Source: Buchnera aphidicola (Periphyllus koelreuteriae)
Lineage (GTDB): Bacteria > Pseudomonadota > Gammaproteobacteria > Enterobacterales > Enterobacteriaceae
Length of the DNA stretch: 64,000 nucleotides
Assembly (NCBI RefSeq): GCF_039360445.1
Contig: NZ_CP134981.1
Span: forward strand, 39,643-103,642
Direction: 5' to 3'
Made by a program: the position numbers and the translations under genes. Positions 19,738-29,310 of this stretch are shown piece by piece; within the stretch, counting starts at the first letter, position 1, and the number at the start of each line of letters is the position of its first letter. The notes below the pieces were generated by a model that saw only the letters and a list, made by a program, of their open reading frames with translations, ran no database searches and had not been told where the DNA came from.

Positions 19738-21366
19738 ATGAATTTTCATAAAAAAAATACTATAAATATAAAAAAAAAAAATTTTTTTAAAAATATTTTT
19801 TATTATATAAAAAAAAATATAAAATATTTTATTTTATTTTTATTTTTTTTTGTTATTTCTTTTTTTTTTATTTTTTTTTATTATTCTGATTGTAAAAAAT
19901 TTTATAAAAATTTATATTTTCATAATAAAAATATTAATTTTAAAAAAGTTTCTAATATAAAAGAAGATATTTGTACAAATTCAAAAAATTTTAAATATCA
20001 ATTTATTTCTGAAAAAAAAAAAAAAATAAATAAAAAAAATATTTTAAATAAAAATTTTAAAAATTCTCTTCCTGGTTTTGAATTATTGGATCAAGAAAAA
20101 TTTGGAATAAGTTCTTTTAATGAACAAATTAATTATCAAAGAGCATTAGAAGGTGAGTTGTCTAGAACTATTGAAAAATTAAATTTTATTAATAATGCTA
20201 GAGTTCATCTTTCTATTCCACATAATTCTTATATTTTAAATAAAAAAAATTATTCTTCTGCTTCAGTTTTTATTAATTTAAATGAAGAAAATAAATTTAA
20301 TTTTGAAATTTATTATTCTATTATTAATCTTTTATCTACTAGTATTTCTAATTTACCTAAAAAAAATATTACTGTAATTAATCAATTTGGAGAGTTATTT
20401 ACAGAATCAAATTATAATTTTTTAAATAGAATTAATTTTTCAAAAATTAATTATATTCATCAAATTGAAGATCAATATAAAAATAAAATAGATAATATTT
20501 TAATTCCTATATTTGGTTTAAATAATTTTGTTACTCAAGTAACAGCAACAATTGATTTTAATAAAAAAAATAATATAACAGATGATAATTCTTCTGAATT
20601 AAATAAAAATAATTTAAATTCTTCTTTAAGTTATAAAAACTATAAAAAAATAAATTTAAAAAAAAAAAATATATATAATAATTTTTGTAATTTTATTTAT
20701 AGTTATTCACAAATTAATTTATTTAAAAAAATAAAATTAAATAAATTATTTTTTTTAAATAAATTTTATAAAAATAATATTAAAAATAATATATTATTAA
20801 ATAAAAATAAAAATATTAATACAAATCAAAAAGATGATAATATAAATTTAAATAATAAGAATATAAATAAAAAAATAAATTCTAACATACAACATTTATG
20901 TATCACAATTCTAGTTAATTATAAAAAAAATTCTTCTGGAAAATATGTTCCATTAAATACAAATGAAATTTTAGATATTAAAAAATTAACAAGACAAACA
21001 ATTGAATCATCTTTATGTAGAATAGATTCTCTTAATGTATTTAATTATAAATTTATGGATTTAGAACCTCCTATAATAAAATATGTTCCAATAAAAAAAA
21101 AAGAATCTATAGATAGAATGATTTTTTTAGCTCCTTGGTTTATATTATTTTTATTTTTAATATTTTTTATAACATCATTTTGTTCATTTAAAAAATTTAC
21201 AAAAAAATTTCAAATTAATAATTTAAATATGTTATCTATTTTTAAAAAACATTTTGAAAATAATGATAATATTATAAAAGAAAATTTTAAAAAAAATACA
21301 AAAAAAATTAATAATAAAATTAATGAAATAAAAAAAAAATATAATAGTTTAAAAAAAGATTCATGA
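19738..21366 (+). CDS. fliF: Flagellar MS-ring protein FliF
   Basis: FliF forms the membrane ring that houses the flagellar export gate. Transmembrane segments are near residues 29-52 and 461-481. Between them the periplasmic ring-building domain is clear: LPGFELLDQEKFGISSF, then RALEGELSRTI and ARVHLSIP. The region around 270-390 has become asparagine/lysine repeats. The cytoplasmic tail, which in E. coli ends in a FliG-binding motif of VALVIRQW type, here ends in simple lysine/asparagine sequence without that motif. It ends in TGA. fliG does not follow. Confidence 0.93.
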   Translation: MNFHKKNTINIKKKNFFKNIFYYIKKNIKYFILFLFFFVISFFFIFFYYSDCKKFYKNLYFHNKNINFKKVSNIKEDICTNSKNFKYQFISEKKKKINKKNILNKNFKNSLPGFELLDQEKFGISSFNEQINYQRALEGELSRTIEKLNFINNARVHLSIPHNSYILNKKNYSSASVFINLNEENKFNFEIYYSIINLLSTSISNLPKKNITVINQFGELFTESNYNFLNRINFSKINYIHQIEDQYKNKIDNILIPIFGLNNFVTQVTATIDFNKKNNITDDNSSELNKNNLNSSLSYKNYKKINLKKKNIYNNFCNFIYSYSQINLFKKIKLNKLFFLNKFYKNNIKNNILLNKNKNINTNQKDDNINLNNKNINKKINSNIQHLCITILVNYKKNSSGKYVPLNTNEILDIKKLTRQTIESSLCRIDSLNVFNYKFMDLEPPIIKYVPIKKKESIDRMIFLAPWFILFLFLIFFITSFCSFKKFTKKFQINNLNMLSIFKKHFENNDNIIKENFKKNTKKINNKINEIKKKYNSLKKDS

Positions 21367-21845
21367 AATCTATAAAAATTTTTTAAATAAAATATATAAA
21401 TTATTTAATTTAATATTTTTTTAATGTTATTATATAAAATAAATTTCTATAATTTTAAATTTATTTAATTATTTATAAATTTTATTAAATTTTTAAATTT
21501 TTTAAAATTAAAAAAATTTAGTATAAAAAATATAATATTATTTATAATTGTTAAAAATATAAATTTTTTATAGAAATTTATATATTTTATTTTTAATTTT
21601 TTAATAAAAGAGATTATTAAATTACTTTTTATTATTTAAAAGTAATTTTTAAATAAAATTATTTTTTTTAAATTATAAATTTAAATTTTTAATATTTTTT
21701 ATTTTTTAATATAAAAATACTTTAAATTTTTTTTAAAATTTAATATATTAATAAATATATAAATGAATAATGTATTTAATAATTTTGACTAATTACATTA
21801 TTTTTTTAATTTCATTTTAATCTTTCAAAAATAAATAAAAATTAT
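21367..21845 (+). other. Gene-free stretch where fliG to fliN would lie
   Basis: About 480 bases of nearly pure A/T with no coding potential. In E. coli fliG-fliK follow fliF, and fliL-fliN precede fliO. No remnant of these is recognisable. It contains one hairpin (listed separately) and presumably the promoter for the fliO-fliR block. Confidence 0.6.
21619..21650 (+). terminator. Candidate terminator downstream of fliF
   Basis: AAATTACTTTT (21619-21629) pairs perfectly with AAAAGTAATTT (21638-21648) over an eight-base loop, followed by a short T-run. It lies 250 bases after the fliF stop. In such A/T-rich DNA the call is moderate at best. Confidence 0.4.
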
Positions 21846-22139
21846 ATGAAAATTCCAACTTATTCGATGAGTGATTTAAATATTTTCAACATTTTTAATA
21901 TTAATTGGTTAATTTATATTTTGATTTCATTATTTATAATTTTTTTAATTAATAGATATTTTTCTATAAAAAAAAATATAAATAATTCTTTTATAAAAAT
22001 TTTATCTACAATATATATTGATTCTAATAACAAAATAGTAATTTTAGATTTAAAAAAATTAATATTAGTTATAGGAATTACATCAAAAAAAATGGTAATA
22101 TTGCATACATTTTATAAAAAAAAAAATAAAATTAAATAA
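21846..22139 (+). CDS. fliO: FliO-like flagellar export protein
   Basis: A 97-aa protein with one membrane segment (about residues 19-37) and a short cytoplasmic domain reading ILDLKKLILVIGITSKKMVILHTF. This follows the FliO pattern of a beta-rich VVDV...WLVLGVT...NCLHTL core. FliO assists assembly of the FliP-FliR export gate. The place directly before fliP agrees with the E. coli order fliN-fliO-fliP. I considered the FliN C-terminal (SpoA) domain, but the N-terminal membrane helix argues against it. No clear Shine-Dalgarno is present. Confidence 0.75.
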   Translation: MKIPTYSMSDLNIFNIFNINWLIYILISLFIIFLINRYFSIKKNINNSFIKILSTIYIDSNNKIVILDLKKLILVIGITSKKMVILHTFYKKKNKIK

Positions 22140-22183
22140 CATATAATTTTTTTTAAATCAATATAAATTATTGGAATAATATA

Positions 22184-22921
22184 ATGATATATCATTTTTT
22201 TTTAATTTTTGTATTATTTTTCTTTTCTTGTAATGCTTATTCAAATGATATTAGTACTTTAAATGATTTTTTATTAAATACAAATAATTCTATTGAATGG
22301 ACTTCATCTATACAGACATTATTTTTTGTAACATTATTAGCTTTTATTCCATTCATTATATTAATGATGACTTGTTTTACAAGAATAATTATTGTTTTTA
22401 GTTTTTTAAGAAATGCTATTGGAACTCCTTATATTCCTCCAAATCAAATTTTGTTTGGGTTATCTTTATTTTTAACATTTTTTGTTATGGAGCCTTCTTT
22501 AAATAGAGTTTATAAAACTGCTTATCTTCCTTTTTATAAAAATGAAATTAATGTTGAAACAGCGTTAAAAAAAAGTTTATATCCTTTTAGAAAGTTTATG
22601 TTTCATCAAACAAGAACAAAAGATTTATTAGTTTTTTCTAAATTAGCTCATGTGAAATATTCTAATAATAAAAATAATATACCAACAAGAGTTTTAATTC
22701 CTGCATTTATAACAAGTGAATTAACTACAGCTTTTAAAATTGGTTTTATTGTTTTTGTTCCATTTTTAATTATTGATTTATTAATTTCTAGTGTTTTAAT
22801 GTCTTTAGGAATGATGATGGTTCCACCATCTATAATTTCTTTACCTTTAAAATTAATAATTTTTGTTTTATCAGATGGATGGAAATTATTAGTTAGTTCT
22901 TTAGTACATAGTTTTAATTAA
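22184..22921 (+). CDS. fliP: Flagellar export gate protein FliP
   Basis: FliP forms, with FliQ and FliR, the core channel of the flagellar type III export gate. A cleavable signal peptide is visible at about residues 1-21, ending at a small-residue site. Conserved stretches include LMMTCFTRIIIVFSFLRNA, PPNQILFGLSLFLTFFVM and SVLMSLGMMMVPP. Four membrane segments are expected. The 245 aa equal the E. coli length, so this gene is under stronger constraint than fliE or fliF. Confidence 0.96.
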   Translation: MIYHFFLIFVLFFFSCNAYSNDISTLNDFLLNTNNSIEWTSSIQTLFFVTLLAFIPFIILMMTCFTRIIIVFSFLRNAIGTPYIPPNQILFGLSLFLTFFVMEPSLNRVYKTAYLPFYKNEINVETALKKSLYPFRKFMFHQTRTKDLLVFSKLAHVKYSNNKNNIPTRVLIPAFITSELTTAFKIGFIVFVPFLIIDLLISSVLMSLGMMMVPPSIISLPLKLIIFVLSDGWKLLVSSLVHSFN

Positions 22922-22985
22922 TTATAGTTATTTTATTTTTTTTAAAAAAAATATTTTTAAAAAATAAGATTTAATAGGTTCTTAA

Positions 22986-23261
22986 ATGATTTCAGAATAT
23001 TTAAAAACAATATTTTTTGATGCAAGTAAAATATTATTATTTTTATCTACACCTTTATTATTATCTATTTTATTTGTTGGTTTAATAATTAGTATATTTC
23101 AATCAATAACTCAAATTAATGAACAAACATTATCTTTTATTCCTAAAATACTTTCTATTTTTTTAATTATTTTTGTTTTAGGTTCTTGGATGCTTGAATT
23201 AATAGTTAATTATATTCATGAATTATTTTTAAAAATACCATTTATTATTAATTTAAGTTAA
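22986..23261 (+). CDS. fliQ: Flagellar export gate protein FliQ
   Basis: FliQ is a small two-helix membrane protein of the export gate. Hydrophobic segments lie at about residues 17-40 and 53-75, with the conserved FQSITQINEQTLSFIPKI loop between them. The 91 aa are close to the usual 89. It sits between fliP and fliR, and fliR begins 11 bases later, so translation is probably linked. Confidence 0.95.
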   Translation: MISEYLKTIFFDASKILLFLSTPLLLSILFVGLIISIFQSITQINEQTLSFIPKILSIFLIIFVLGSWMLELIVNYIHELFLKIPFIINLS

Positions 23262-23272
23262 TTATAAATATT

Positions 23273-24043
23273 ATGAGTTTAAATATTAACGATTATTTTT
23301 TTATTTTTATTAATATTTTATATCCTTCTATTAGAATTTTTTTTTTCTTTTATATAGTTTCAATTTTTAATAGTAATTATTTTAATATGCAAACAAAAAT
23401 TTTTTTATCTTTTATTATTAGTTTAATTATTCTTCCATTTATTCCTTTATTTCAATTTAATATATTTTCTTTAGATGGTGTATTAATTTTATTAGAACAG
23501 ATTTTAATTGGAATATTAATTGGTTTTTCAATTAATTTAATTTTTTCAATTTCAAATGTTTCTGGAGAAATATTTAGTTTTCAAACTGGTTTATCATTTT
23601 CAAATTTTTTTAATGAAAATGTTTTTTTAAAATCTTCTATTATGTCTTGTTTTTTAAATTCTTTAATTATTATTTTATTTTTATCATTAGATGGGCATTT
23701 ATGGATGATTTCTACTATTATTAAAAGCTTTTATATTTTTCCAATTAGTTTTAAATTTTTTGATATTAATATTTTAATTTCTATTGTTAAATTGTTTAGT
23801 TTAATTTTTGTTAATGGAATTTATATTATTTTTCCTATTATTATAATTTTATTTTTTTTAAATTTATCTTTATGTTTTTTAAATAAATTTATTCCTCAAT
23901 TATCTATATTTTCTATTGGTTTTTCTATAATAAATTTTTTTGGAATTTTTTCATTTTTTATATTTTTATTTCATGTTTTATTTTTTTTAGATAATTATTT
24001 AAATAAAATTTATTTTAAAGTATTAAATATTATATTTTTTTAA
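23273..24043 (+). CDS. fliR: Flagellar export gate protein FliR
   Basis: FliR completes the FliP5-FliQ4-FliR1 export gate. The protein is almost wholly hydrophobic, with about six membrane segments over 256 aa (E. coli 261). The GEIFSFQTGLSFSNFF segment is the most family-like stretch; elsewhere phenylalanine and isoleucine replacements dominate. It is last in the local flagellar block and is followed by a hairpin terminator. Confidence 0.93.
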   Translation: MSLNINDYFFIFINILYPSIRIFFFFYIVSIFNSNYFNMQTKIFLSFIISLIILPFIPLFQFNIFSLDGVLILLEQILIGILIGFSINLIFSISNVSGEIFSFQTGLSFSNFFNENVFLKSSIMSCFLNSLIIILFLSLDGHLWMISTIIKSFYIFPISFKFFDINILISIVKLFSLIFVNGIYIIFPIIIILFFLNLSLCFLNKFIPQLSIFSIGFSIINFFGIFSFFIFLFHVLFFLDNYLNKIYFKVLNIIFF

Positions 24044-24070
24044 ATAATATATTGTTAATCATATTCAAAG

Positions 24071-24102
24071 TAGTATAAAAATATTAAATTATTTTTATAC
24101 TA
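24071..24102. terminator. Bidirectional terminator between fliR and rpmG
   Basis: TAGTATAAAAAT and its exact complement form a 12-bp stem over an eight-base loop between the convergent fliR and rpmG genes. Confidence 0.65.
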
Positions 24103-24123
24103 ATTTTGATTTATATAAAATTT

Positions 24124-24291
24124 TTATTTTATTTTATATTCTGTATATAATGCTCTTTTTTTTGCAATTGGATCATATTTTTTTATTTCTAATTTTGTTG
24201 TTGTATTTCTTTTATTTTTACTAGTCGTATAATAATGTCCAGTTTTTAATGATGAAATTAATTTAATTTTTTCTCTTGAGCTTTTAGCCAT
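24124..24291 (-). CDS. rpmG: 50S ribosomal protein L33
   Basis: This 55-aa gene reads [14 protein letters not shown] at the start and [17 protein letters not shown] at the end. It matches E. coli L33 (55 aa) across its length, including the [11 protein letters not shown] core. It follows rpmB by nine bases in the same direction, the E. coli rpmBG operon order. The zinc-binding cysteines found in some L33 forms are absent, as in E. coli. Confidence 0.96.
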   Translation of the reverse strand: MAKSSREKIKLISSLKTGHYYTTSKNKRNTTTKLEIKKYDPIAKKRALYTEYKIK

Positions 24292-24300
24292 ATAATTTTC

Positions 24301-24522
24301 CTATATTTTAATATTTTTTATTACTTTTTCTATTCCTTTTTTATTAATTATTCTCATTGCTTTAGTAGATAATTTTAATTTTATAAATTTTTTTTTATTT
24401 TTTATCCAAAATTTATGTTTTTTTAAATTTATATTAAATTTTCTTTTTGTTGCATTTAATGCATGAGATCTTGTATTTCCAAACATTGTTTTTTTTTTAG
24501 TTATTAGACATTTTCTAGACAT
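24301..24522 (-). CDS. rpmB: 50S ribosomal protein L28
   Basis: L28 is a small basic protein of the large subunit. [27 protein letters not shown] aligns with the E. coli [27 protein letters not shown] pattern. The 73 aa are five short of E. coli, from the C-terminus. It heads the rpmB-rpmG pair and lies downstream of ppa, with AAGGAAT-type sequence before the start. Confidence 0.96.
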   Translation of the reverse strand: [73 protein letters not shown]

Positions 24523-24600
24523 AATAAATTCCTTATATGTATTTTATAGATATTCTTTTTTAAAAAAATTATATTTTATATATAATTATTTTTAGTATTT

Positions 24601-25140
24601 TTATATTTTATTAAATTGATTATATCTTTTAATAGATAATAAAATTTCTTTATGTGCATCATTTAATTTTTTCCATCCTAAAATTTTAGTCCATTTATTT
24701 TTTTCTAATTTTTTATAATATTTAAAAAAATGTTCAATTTTTTTTAATAAATTTTGTGATAAATCATATATATTTTTTATTTTAGAATATTTTTTACATA
24801 TTTTTTTTATTGGAACACATATTATTTTATAATCTATTCCTGAGTCGTCTTCCATATTTAACATTCCAACTGGTTTACATTGAATCACAGACAGTGGAAT
24901 TAAAGGATATGGAGTAATTACTAATGCATCTAAAGGATCTTTATCTAAAGATAATGTTTTATTAATAAAACCATAATTACATGGATAAAACATAGATGTT
25001 GGAATAATTCTATCTATTTTTAAAAATTTATTTTTTTTATCAATTTCATATTTTATTGGTGTAGAATTTGCTGATATTTCAATAATAACATTTAATTCAT
25101 ATGGTATATTATTTCCAGATTTAATATTTTTTAAATTCAT
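24601..25140 (-). CDS. ppa: Inorganic pyrophosphatase
   Basis: Ppa hydrolyses pyrophosphate, pulling biosynthetic and polymerisation reactions forward. The family signature DKDPLDALV (about residues 66-74) carries the metal-binding aspartates, and DDSGIDYKIICVP and the YKKLEKNKW motif are present. The 179 aa match E. coli (176). It is divergent from pmbA across about 200 bases of A/T-rich sequence. Confidence 0.96.
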   Translation of the reverse strand: MNLKNIKSGNNIPYELNVIIEISANSTPIKYEIDKKNKFLKIDRIIPTSMFYPCNYGFINKTLSLDKDPLDALVITPYPLIPLSVIQCKPVGMLNMEDDSGIDYKIICVPIKKICKKYSKIKNIYDLSQNLLKKIEHFFKYYKKLEKNKWTKILGWKKLNDAHKEILLSIKRYNQFNKI

Positions 25141-25339
25141 AGTTTATTTTTTTATATTTTTTATAATTAAAATTTAAAATAATTATTATTATTTTATTTG
25201 ATATATAATAATTATAACAATATTTTATAATTTCAGTAAAAATTTTTAGATTATAGTTTTTAATAAATTTTTATATTAAAATATTATTTTTTAACAAAAT
25301 AAATAATTTTATAATTTATTTTTTTTAAAAGAGACAACA

Positions 25340-26692
25340 ATGAATGAAATAAAAAATTTTTTAGAACAAGAAAAAAAAATAAAAAAAATTATTTTAAAAT
25401 CAATAAATAAAATAAAAAATATTATAGATGAAGCATTTATAAGAATTATCAAAACGTACAATACAGGAATTGTAGTTAGAAATGGTAAAACAGAATATAT
25501 TGAATTTCATGATGATGCAGAGTTTTTTATTTCTGTTTATTCTAATTATAAACAAGGAACATCATTATCCAAAGATTTAAGTTCAGATTCTATAAAAAAA
25601 ACAATTTTTTCTGCTATTAATATTTCTAAATATACATCTAAAGATAAGTGTTCTGGATTGCCAGAATTTGATTTATTAAAATATAAAATTAAAGATCTTA
25701 ATTTATTTCACCCAATAAATTTAAAATTAAAAGATAGTATTAAATTAGCTTATTTAACAGAAAAATTTGCTTTAAATTATAATTCTAAAATTATAAATAG
25801 TGAAGGAGGATATTTTAATAGTAGTAATAGTATTGTTTCTTTTGGAAATACAAAAGGAATTTTTGGTTCATATAAATTTAGTAATCACTCATTATCTACT
25901 TGTGTTTTAGCAAAAAATTCAAATTCTAAAAAAATAGAACGAGATTATTATTATTCTAATTCAAGAAAACTAAGTACTTTAAAATCTCCTAAAATTATAG
26001 GAATTAATTGTGCGAAACGTGTTTTATTAAAATTAAATTCTAGAAAAATTATTACTCAAAAATGTCCAGTAATTTTAATTTCAGATGTTGCTTATAGTAT
26101 TTTTAATTCTTTTTCAAAATCTATTAATGGAAATTTAGTATATAAAAAATCTACTTTTTTATTAAATGATTTAAATAAGTTGATTTTTCCAAAATGGATG
26201 AATATTTTTGAAAATCCTCATATTAAAAAAGGTATTGGATCATGTCCTTTTGATGATGAAGGAACTTTAACTGCTCCGAGGTTTATTATAAAAAATGGAT
26301 TTTTAAAAACTTGGTTGTTAAATTCTTATACATCTAAAAAATTGGGATTAAATAATACAGGACATTCTGGAGGGATTTATAACTGGATTTTTTTAAATAA
26401 AAATAATAATTTTTCATTCAAAAAATTATTAAAATTTATGAATACTGGATTAGTAATTACTGATTTAATGGGAGATGGAGTAAATATGATTAATGGAAAT
26501 TATTCTAGAGGAGCTTCTGGTTATTTTATAAAAAATAATTTTTTTAAATATTCAGTAAGTGAAATTACTATTTCTGGAAATTTAAAAAATATATTTAAAA
26601 ATATTGTTTTAATGAGTAATGATTATAATTTAAATCAAAATATACAATGTGGATCAATTTTAATTTCTGAAATGAACATTTCTGGAAAATAA
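25340..26692 (+). CDS. pmbA: TldE/PmbA-type metalloprotease subunit
   Basis: PmbA (TldE) is one half of the TldD/TldE protease, which in E. coli matures microcin B17 and helps degrade CcdA; its role in an endosymbiont is unknown. The 450 aa equal the E. coli length. The conserved glycine-rich C-terminal half is clear: GIGSCPFDDEGT, NNTGHSGGIYNW and DGVNMINGNYSRGASGYFI. It is convergent with rnpB. Confidence 0.94.
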   Translation: MNEIKNFLEQEKKIKKIILKSINKIKNIIDEAFIRIIKTYNTGIVVRNGKTEYIEFHDDAEFFISVYSNYKQGTSLSKDLSSDSIKKTIFSAINISKYTSKDKCSGLPEFDLLKYKIKDLNLFHPINLKLKDSIKLAYLTEKFALNYNSKIINSEGGYFNSSNSIVSFGNTKGIFGSYKFSNHSLSTCVLAKNSNSKKIERDYYYSNSRKLSTLKSPKIIGINCAKRVLLKLNSRKIITQKCPVILISDVAYSIFNSFSKSINGNLVYKKSTFLLNDLNKLIFPKWMNIFENPHIKKGIGSCPFDDEGTLTAPRFIIKNGFLKTWLLNSYTSKKLGLNNTGHSGGIYNWIFLNKNNNFSFKKLLKFMNTGLVITDLMGDGVNMINGNYSRGASGYFIKNNFFKYSVSEITISGNLKNIFKNIVLMSNDYNLNQNIQCGSILISEMNISGK

Positions 26693-26728
26693 TTTTTTAA
26701 AAAATATTTTTTAATATAATATTATTCA

Positions 26729-27095
26729 GTGAAGTTGACCTATAAGCCGGGTTCTGTTTTAGATAATCATTTATCTTAATTAAAAATTACTTTTTAATTT
26801 AAGCAACCTACCCAGGTTTAAGTACGGACTAATACTATATTTACCTATATTTGGTTTTGCTCCAAGCGGAGTTTACCTATTTTGTCTATAAATTGTTACC
26901 AGATTATACGGTGTGCTTTTACCACACCTTTTCACCCTTACCTTAAAAAAAAATTTTATTTTATAGGCGGTTATTTTCTGTGGCACTTTTCGTAGATTTT
27001 CATCTCCCAGATGTTATCTGGCGCTTTGTCCTTTTGGAGCCCGGACTTTCCTCTCTTTTTTTTTAAAATAAAAGAGCGATTATCTGGTCAACTTC
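26729..27095 (-). ncRNA. rnpB: RNase P RNA, bacterial type A
   Basis: RNase P RNA is the catalytic subunit that removes tRNA 5' leaders. On the minus strand the 5' end GAAGTTGACCAGATAATCGC resembles E. coli GAAGCTGACCAGACAGTCGC. It is followed by the conserved GAGGAAAGTCCGGGCTCC, then AAGGGTGAAAAGGTG, then the 3' ATAAGCCGGGTTCTG block (by complement), and the closing GGTCAACTTCAC pairs with the 5' end. The G+C content stands out sharply from the flanks. Ends are set by the terminal helix and could be off by a few bases. Confidence 0.95.
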
Positions 27096-27102
27096 ATTAA
27101 AA

Positions 27103-27975
27103 TTATTTTAATAATTTTAAAGTTTTATCATTGTTTTGTTTTTTTATCAAGTATTTATATAAATTATTTTTTTTTATATTATGAATTTTTGATGTGATTA
27201 ATGCTGTTTTTTTTAAGGATAAAAAAGATTTTAATATTGACAATGTTTTTTTAATTTTTTTTGATAATTTATTTTTATTTTTTTTTACATAACCAGAAAT
27301 AATTAAAACGATTTCTCCTTTACAAATTAAAGAATTATTTTTATATTTATAATAAAAATTATATATTGTATTATATTTTATAGATTCCCAATATTTTGTT
27401 ATTTCTCTTGCTATTGTCATGGTTCTATTTGGACCAAATTCTTTTAATATATTTTTTAAACTTTTTTTAATTCTATGAGGTGTTTCATAAAAAATAATTG
27501 TTCTTTTTTCGAATTTTAATTTTTTTAAAATTTCGCATCGTTTTTTTTCTTTTTTTGGTAAAAATCCTTCAAAACAAAATTTGTTTGATGGTATTCCTGA
27601 AGCGCTTAATGCAGAAATAGCCGCACATGCTCCAGGTAATGGAATCACTTTAATTTTTTTTAAATGACATTCTCTAACTAAATAAAAACCAGGATCATTA
27701 ATTGTTGGAGTACCTGCATCTGAAACTAATGCAACATTTTTATTTTTTTGTAATATTTTTATTATTTTTTTTGTATTTATTAATTCATTGTGTTGATGAA
27801 ATGAAATTATAGATTTATTAATATTAAATTTATTAAGCAATTTTAATGTATTTTTATAATTTTCAGAAGCAATATAATCTATTTTTTTTAAAATTTTAAT
27901 AGATCTATATGTAATGTCATTCATATTTCCAATTGGTGTTGAAATTATAAATAAATTTCCATTTTTTTTTATCAT
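27103..27975 (-). CDS. rsmI: 16S rRNA 2'-O-ribose C1402 methyltransferase
   Basis: RsmI (YraL) methylates the ribose of C1402 in the 16S decoding centre using S-adenosylmethionine. The tetrapyrrole-methylase fold motifs are clear: FIISTPIGNMNDIT at the start, ALVSDAGTPTINDPG (about residues 81-95), VIPLPGACAAISALSASGIP, and FYETPHRI. The 290 aa match E. coli (286). The C-terminal domain is lysine-rich. It ends seven bases from the rnpB 5' end on the same strand, so transcription from rsmI may not be needed for rnpB but would be blocked or shared there. Confidence 0.94.
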   Translation of the reverse strand: MIKKNGNLFIISTPIGNMNDITYRSIKILKKIDYIASENYKNTLKLLNKFNINKSIISFHQHNELINTKKIIKILQKNKNVALVSDAGTPTINDPGFYLVRECHLKKIKVIPLPGACAAISALSASGIPSNKFCFEGFLPKKEKKRCEILKKLKFEKRTIIFYETPHRIKKSLKNILKEFGPNRTMTIAREITKYWESIKYNTIYNFYYKYKNNSLICKGEIVLIISGYVKKNKNKLSKKIKKTLSILKSFLSLKKTALITSKIHNIKKNNLYKYLIKKQNNDKTLKLLK

Positions 27976-28069
27976 AATTCTTTTTTCATAAAATAATTTT
28001 TAAAGAAAAGAATTATATCATATTTATAAAACATTATTTATTTTTTTAAATTAAAAATTTAAGGAAAAT

Positions 28070-29305
28070 ATGAATAGAGTTGTTGTTACTGGAATTGGTA
28101 TTCTTTCAAGTATAGGGCAAAATAAAATAGAGGTTTTAAAATCCTTAAAAAAAGGAAATTGTGGTATAGTTTTTTCAAAAGAAATGAAAAAATTTGGAAT
28201 AAAGAGTCATGTATGTGGAAAAATTAATATTAATTCTAATTATAATTTAAAAAAGAAATTTTTTAAATATATGAATTTAGAAACAATTTATGCTTATTTA
28301 TCCATGAAAGAAGCAATTAAAGATTCATTTTTAAATTTTTCTCAATTTCAAAATAATAAAAAAGTTGGGTTAGTTATTGGAACTGGTTTTTGTTCATCAA
28401 GAAATAATTTATTATATTTAAATAAAAGAAAAATAAATAATAATTTTTATAAAAAATTGAAGAGTGTTAATATATATACTGTTTTTCAAATTATGAATTC
28501 TAGTGTTTCAGCATGTTTATCTACAATTTTTAAAATAAATGGAATTAGTTATTCTATTAGTTCTGCATGTTCTACATCTTCTAATTGTATTGGTCATGCT
28601 TATGAATTAATTAAATCAGGAAAACAAAATATAGTTTTTACAGGAGGATCAGAAGCTTTAACTTTAAATACTGCTTTTTATTTTGATTTAATTAAAGCTT
28701 TATCAAGAAAATATAATTCAAATCCAAAAAAATCATCTCGTGTTTATGATGTAAATCGTGATGGATTTGTTATTTCTGAAGGAAGTGGAATTTTAGTTTT
28801 GGAAGAATTAAATTCTGCATTATCAAGAAAAGCTCATATTTATGGAGAAATCATATCATATTATTCTAATTCAGATGGTTTTAGTATGTGCATTCCTTCA
28901 GAAAAAGGAATTTTTAGATGTATGAAATCAGCTATTAAAAATTTATCTACTAATATTGATTGTATTAATGTTCATGCTACTTCAACAAAAATTGGAGATA
29001 TTATAGAATTAAATGCAATAAAAAAAGTTTTTAAAAACAAAAATATTCCTTTTATTTCTTCTACAAAATCAATGACTGGTCATTCATTAGGTGCTTCTGG
29101 AGTTCATGAAATAATTTTTTTATTATTAATGTTAGAAAATAATTTTATTGCTCCAAGTATTAATATTGAAAATTTAGATCCTGTTATTAAAAATTTTAAT
29201 ATAATTACTTCATTTAAAAAAATTGATTTAAATACAGTAATGTCTAATAATTTTGGTTTTGGAGGTGTTAATACAGTATTAATTTTTAAAAAATTTTATT
29301 ATTAA
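28070..29305 (+). CDS. fabB: 3-oxoacyl-[acyl carrier protein] synthase I
   Basis: FabB condenses malonyl-ACP with acyl-ACP in fatty-acid elongation, including the step needed for unsaturated chains. The catalytic cysteine is C167 in ISSACSTSSNCIGHA; the two histidines are in NVHATSTKIGD and STKSMTGHSLGASG. The 411 aa and motif wording follow FabB rather than FabF. AAGGA precedes the ATG. It begins a run of plus-strand genes (fabB, tal, tkt, dapE). Confidence 0.95.
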   Translation: MNRVVVTGIGILSSIGQNKIEVLKSLKKGNCGIVFSKEMKKFGIKSHVCGKININSNYNLKKKFFKYMNLETIYAYLSMKEAIKDSFLNFSQFQNNKKVGLVIGTGFCSSRNNLLYLNKRKINNNFYKKLKSVNIYTVFQIMNSSVSACLSTIFKINGISYSISSACSTSSNCIGHAYELIKSGKQNIVFTGGSEALTLNTAFYFDLIKALSRKYNSNPKKSSRVYDVNRDGFVISEGSGILVLEELNSALSRKAHIYGEIISYYSNSDGFSMCIPSEKGIFRCMKSAIKNLSTNIDCINVHATSTKIGDIIELNAIKKVFKNKNIPFISSTKSMTGHSLGASGVHEIIFLLLMLENNFIAPSINIENLDPVIKNFNIITSFKKIDLNTVMSNNFGFGGVNTVLIFKKFYY

Positions 29306-29310
29306 TTTAT

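Noticed and set aside
21364-21366. Possible reassignment of TGA to tryptophan
   Set aside because: TGA ends fliF and leuC at expected places and tryptophan is encoded by TGG throughout.
21846-22139. Reading the 97-aa gene before fliP as a FliN fragment
   Set aside because: It has an N-terminal membrane helix and the short FliO-type domain, not the SpoA core of FliN.
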